A stretch of 5,479 nucleotides of DNA from Anaerolineaceae bacterium (lineage in GTDB: Bacteria > Chloroflexota > Anaerolineae > 4572-78): NCBI GenBank assembly GCA_024762375.1, contig JANTHQ010000166.1:1-5479 (forward strand). The letters are read 5' to 3'. The position numbers and the translations under genes are program-made. The notes beneath the pieces are model-generated. The model made no database searches. It was not told the origin of the DNA and was given only the letters and a program-made list of their open reading frames with translations. Shown in pieces: positions 4,490 through 5,479 of the stretch. How positions within the stretch are numbered: the stretch's first letter is position 1; every line of letters starts with the position of its first letter.

Positions 4490-5394
4490 GAATGGATAAC
4501 CACACAATCGAACAACTTGTACACGAAATTACAGAATCCGTACTGAAAAGCACCACAGAACATCGCGTGACAACCGTCGTGCCCGGTGGCGTCAGCGTGG
4601 AACCCGTACCCCCCGGCGGCGACAGTTGCGACGTTTGCGGCGGGCAGTGCGTCATCTACTGCCCCGACAAAGTCGCCGCGGCGCTCGAAGCGGGCGCAAC
4701 CCGCATTTCGGCGCAATTGGGCATCACCGAAATTGACCAAGACTTGGCGCGGTATATCGACCACACCCTGCTCAAACCGGAAGCCACCACCCGGCAAATT
4801 ACGCAGTTGTGTCAGGAAGCGATCCATTTCAATTTTGCATCGGTGTGTGTGAACCCTACCCACGTGCGGTTGTGTTCACAATTGCTATACGGCACCGAGG
4901 TGAAAACCTGCACCGTCATCGGTTTTCCGCTCGGCGCAAACACGCCGGAAGTGAAAAGTTTCGAGACGCGGCAAGCCATCAACGATGGCGCAACCGAAGT
5001 GGATATGGTCATCAATATCGGCGCGCTGAAAAGCGGCGATTTGGGATTGGTCGAACGGGATATTGCGATGGTTACACGAACCGCCCACCAAAATGGGGCG
5101 CTGTGTAAAGTAATCATCGAGACCAGCAAATTGACCGATGAAGAAAAAATTACCGCTTGCCAACTTGCCAAAGCCGCCGGGGCGGATTATGTGAAAACCT
5201 CCACCGGATTTGGCGGCGGCGGCGCAACCGTGGAAGATGTGGCGCTGATGCGCAGTGTCGTCGGCCCCAATATGGGCGTGAAAGCATCCGGTGGGGTGCG
5301 CAACGCCGGCGACGCCAAAAGTATGCTCGCCGCGGGCGCAACCCGCCTCGGTGCCAGTGCCGGCGTGAAAATCATCAAAGAAGTGCGGGGATAA
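4486..5394 (+). CDS. deoC: Deoxyribose-phosphate aldolase with N-terminal helix and cysteine-rich extension
   Basis: The product is 302 aa, some 85 longer than a usual DERA. The aldolase barrel runs from about 87 (LARYIDHTLLKPEAT) to the end. DERA cleaves 2-deoxyribose 5-phosphate to glyceraldehyde 3-phosphate and acetaldehyde through a Schiff base. Catalytic residues are present: D173 (EVDMVINIGAL), Schiff-base K237 (DYVKTSTGFG) and K266 (GVKASGGVR). The phosphate-binding GATRLGASAGV (284-294) is intact. The extension has an amphipathic helix (7-20), a Pro/Gly linker (33-46), a CX2CX3CX3CP cluster (C48, C51, C55, C59) and a segment (AGATRISAQLG, 69-79) echoing the enzyme's own C-terminal motif. 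The ATG at 4486 overlaps the rpiB stop by 4 nt. The ATG at 4492, better spaced from GAG at 4482-4484, is a real alternative and would remove two residues. Extension and context suggest a microcompartment cargo enzyme. Confidence 0.92.
   Translation: MRMDNHTIEQLVHEITESVLKSTTEHRVTTVVPGGVSVEPVPPGGDSCDVCGGQCVIYCPDKVAAALEAGATRISAQLGITEIDQDLARYIDHTLLKPEATTRQITQLCQEAIHFNFASVCVNPTHVRLCSQLLYGTEVKTCTVIGFPLGANTPEVKSFETRQAINDGATEVDMVINIGALKSGDLGLVERDIAMVTRTAHQNGALCKVIIETSKLTDEEKITACQLAKAAGADYVKTSTGFGGGGATVEDVALMRSVVGPNMGVKASGGVRNAGDAKSMLAAGATRLGASAGVKIIKEVRG
4492..4554 (+). other. Encapsulation-peptide-like N-terminal helix of the aldolase
   Basis: This encodes residues 3-23 (M3-T23) of the 4486-start product. 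I8, L11, V12, I15, V19 and L20 give the same face spacing as the isomerase helix. The two align as TINQIVRQV and TIEQLVHEI, which is unexpected for proteins of unrelated folds and suggests a common binding partner. Confidence 0.6.
4627..4665 (+). other. Four-cysteine cluster in the aldolase extension
   Basis: The stretch encodes CDVCGGQCVIYCP, spacing CX2CX3CX3CP (residues 48-60). It is compact enough to bind a Zn ion or an iron-sulfur cluster. It differs from the classical ferredoxin CX2CX2CX3CP by one residue. Family DERA enzymes have no such cluster. Metal binding is inferred. Confidence 0.5.
4683..4704 (+). repeat. 22-nt direct repeat within deoC, copy 1
   Basis: These 22 bases match 5325-5346 at 20 positions; the only mismatches are AA at 4688-4689 against CC at 5330-5331. 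Both copies are in the same reading frame and encode LEAGATR here versus LAAGATR in the C-terminal phosphate-binding motif. The core GCGGGCGCAACCCGC is identical in both. Confidence 0.6.
5325..5346 (+). repeat. 22-nt direct repeat within deoC, copy 2
   Basis: This partner of the copy at 4683-4704 encodes LAAGATR at the start of the conserved phosphate-binding motif of the aldolase barrel. Confidence 0.6.
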
Positions 5395-5395
5395 T

Positions 5396-5479
5396 ATGAA
5401 TCTCTGCCCACGATGCCATACCGGCAAACTCGAATTGAAAAAAGTGGTTTACGTGCAATGGCAAGACCCAAATCTGGTT
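5396..5479 (+). CDS. Start of a small zinc-finger protein, probably YgiT-type (truncated by window end)
   Basis: An ATG one base after the deoC stop opens a frame of 28 codons that runs to the window edge. GGGGA at 5387-5391 lies 4 nt upstream as a plausible ribosome binding site. The product begins MNLCPRCHTGKLELKKVVYV, with a CPRC knuckle (C4, C7) followed by a polar beta-like stretch. That is the usual opening of YgiT/MqsA-type zinc-finger proteins, whose second CxxC pair would lie about 30-40 residues later, outside the window. Other zinc-ribbon proteins begin similarly, so the family is tentative. The one-base spacing places it in the same operon as lepB, rpiB and deoC. A role in that operon, for example regulatory, cannot be judged from 28 residues. 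Confidence 0.55.
   Translation, partial: MNLCPRCHTGKLELKKVVYVQWQDPNLV

Noticed and set aside
4627..4665. Classical 4Fe-4S ferredoxin domain in the aldolase extension
   Set aside because: There is one residue too many between the second and third Cys, only one cluster, and no ferredoxin fold around it. Kept only as a cysteine cluster of unknown ligand.
4885..5427. 180-codon minus-strand open frame over deoC
   Set aside because: It is antisense to the DERA barrel; no ribosome binding site or domain seen.

Overview
The window reads as a chromosomal segment of a moderately GC-rich bacterium, most likely a member of the Chloroflexota (Anaerolineae-like). This is inference, from a LuxR-type HTH / membrane segment / Kelch-repeat fusion protein and a secreted protein with a signal peptide, a 'VYLPLV' tract and a proline-rich linker, both of which I associate with that phylum. 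No rRNA, tRNA, CRISPR array, transposase or phage gene is visible.

Layout. (1) Positions 1-903, minus strand: 5' part of a gene for a membrane-anchored LuxR-HTH/Kelch protein, still open at the left edge. (2) Positions 904-999: divergent intergenic region with a degenerate 7-bp tandem array, a strong ribosome binding site for the rightward gene and a probable extended -10 element for the leftward gene. (3) Positions 1000-2157, plus: a dGTPase-like HD-domain triphosphohydrolase, complete. (4) Positions 2158-2210: a near-perfect hairpin between two convergent genes. (5) Positions 2205-3131, minus: an exported protein of unknown function. (6) Positions 3132-3296: divergent promoter region with -10 boxes on both strands and a perfect 12-bp palindrome. 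(7) Positions 3297-5479, plus: a tightly packed operon of signal peptidase I (lepB), an RpiB/LacAB-family sugar-phosphate isomerase, a deoxyribose-phosphate aldolase (deoC) and the start of a small zinc-finger protein. The first two junctions are 4-nt ATGA overlaps; the third has one base between genes.

The most interesting part is the rpiB-deoC pair. Both enzymes carry N-terminal extensions absent from ordinary family members, and both extensions begin with the same kind of short amphipathic helix (TI[N/E]Q[I/L]V..[V/I]), followed by a linker. That is the architecture of encapsulation peptides that target enzymes into bacterial microcompartments (BMCs). An RpiB-family isomerase together with DeoC is the signature enzyme pair of the 'sugar phosphate utilizing' (SPU) class of BMC loci. 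The window ends before any shell gene, so this is a prediction: shell genes (BMC-H, BMC-T or BMC-P) should lie downstream or elsewhere in the genome. In such a system DeoC would cleave a deoxy-sugar phosphate to glyceraldehyde 3-phosphate and acetaldehyde, the volatile aldehyde being the usual reason for a shell. RpiB would act on a sugar phosphate before or beside that step.

Further oddities: the aldolase extension contains a four-cysteine cluster and a stretch resembling the enzyme's own C-terminal phosphate-binding motif, and the isomerase has Asp where E. coli RpiB has its catalytic Cys.
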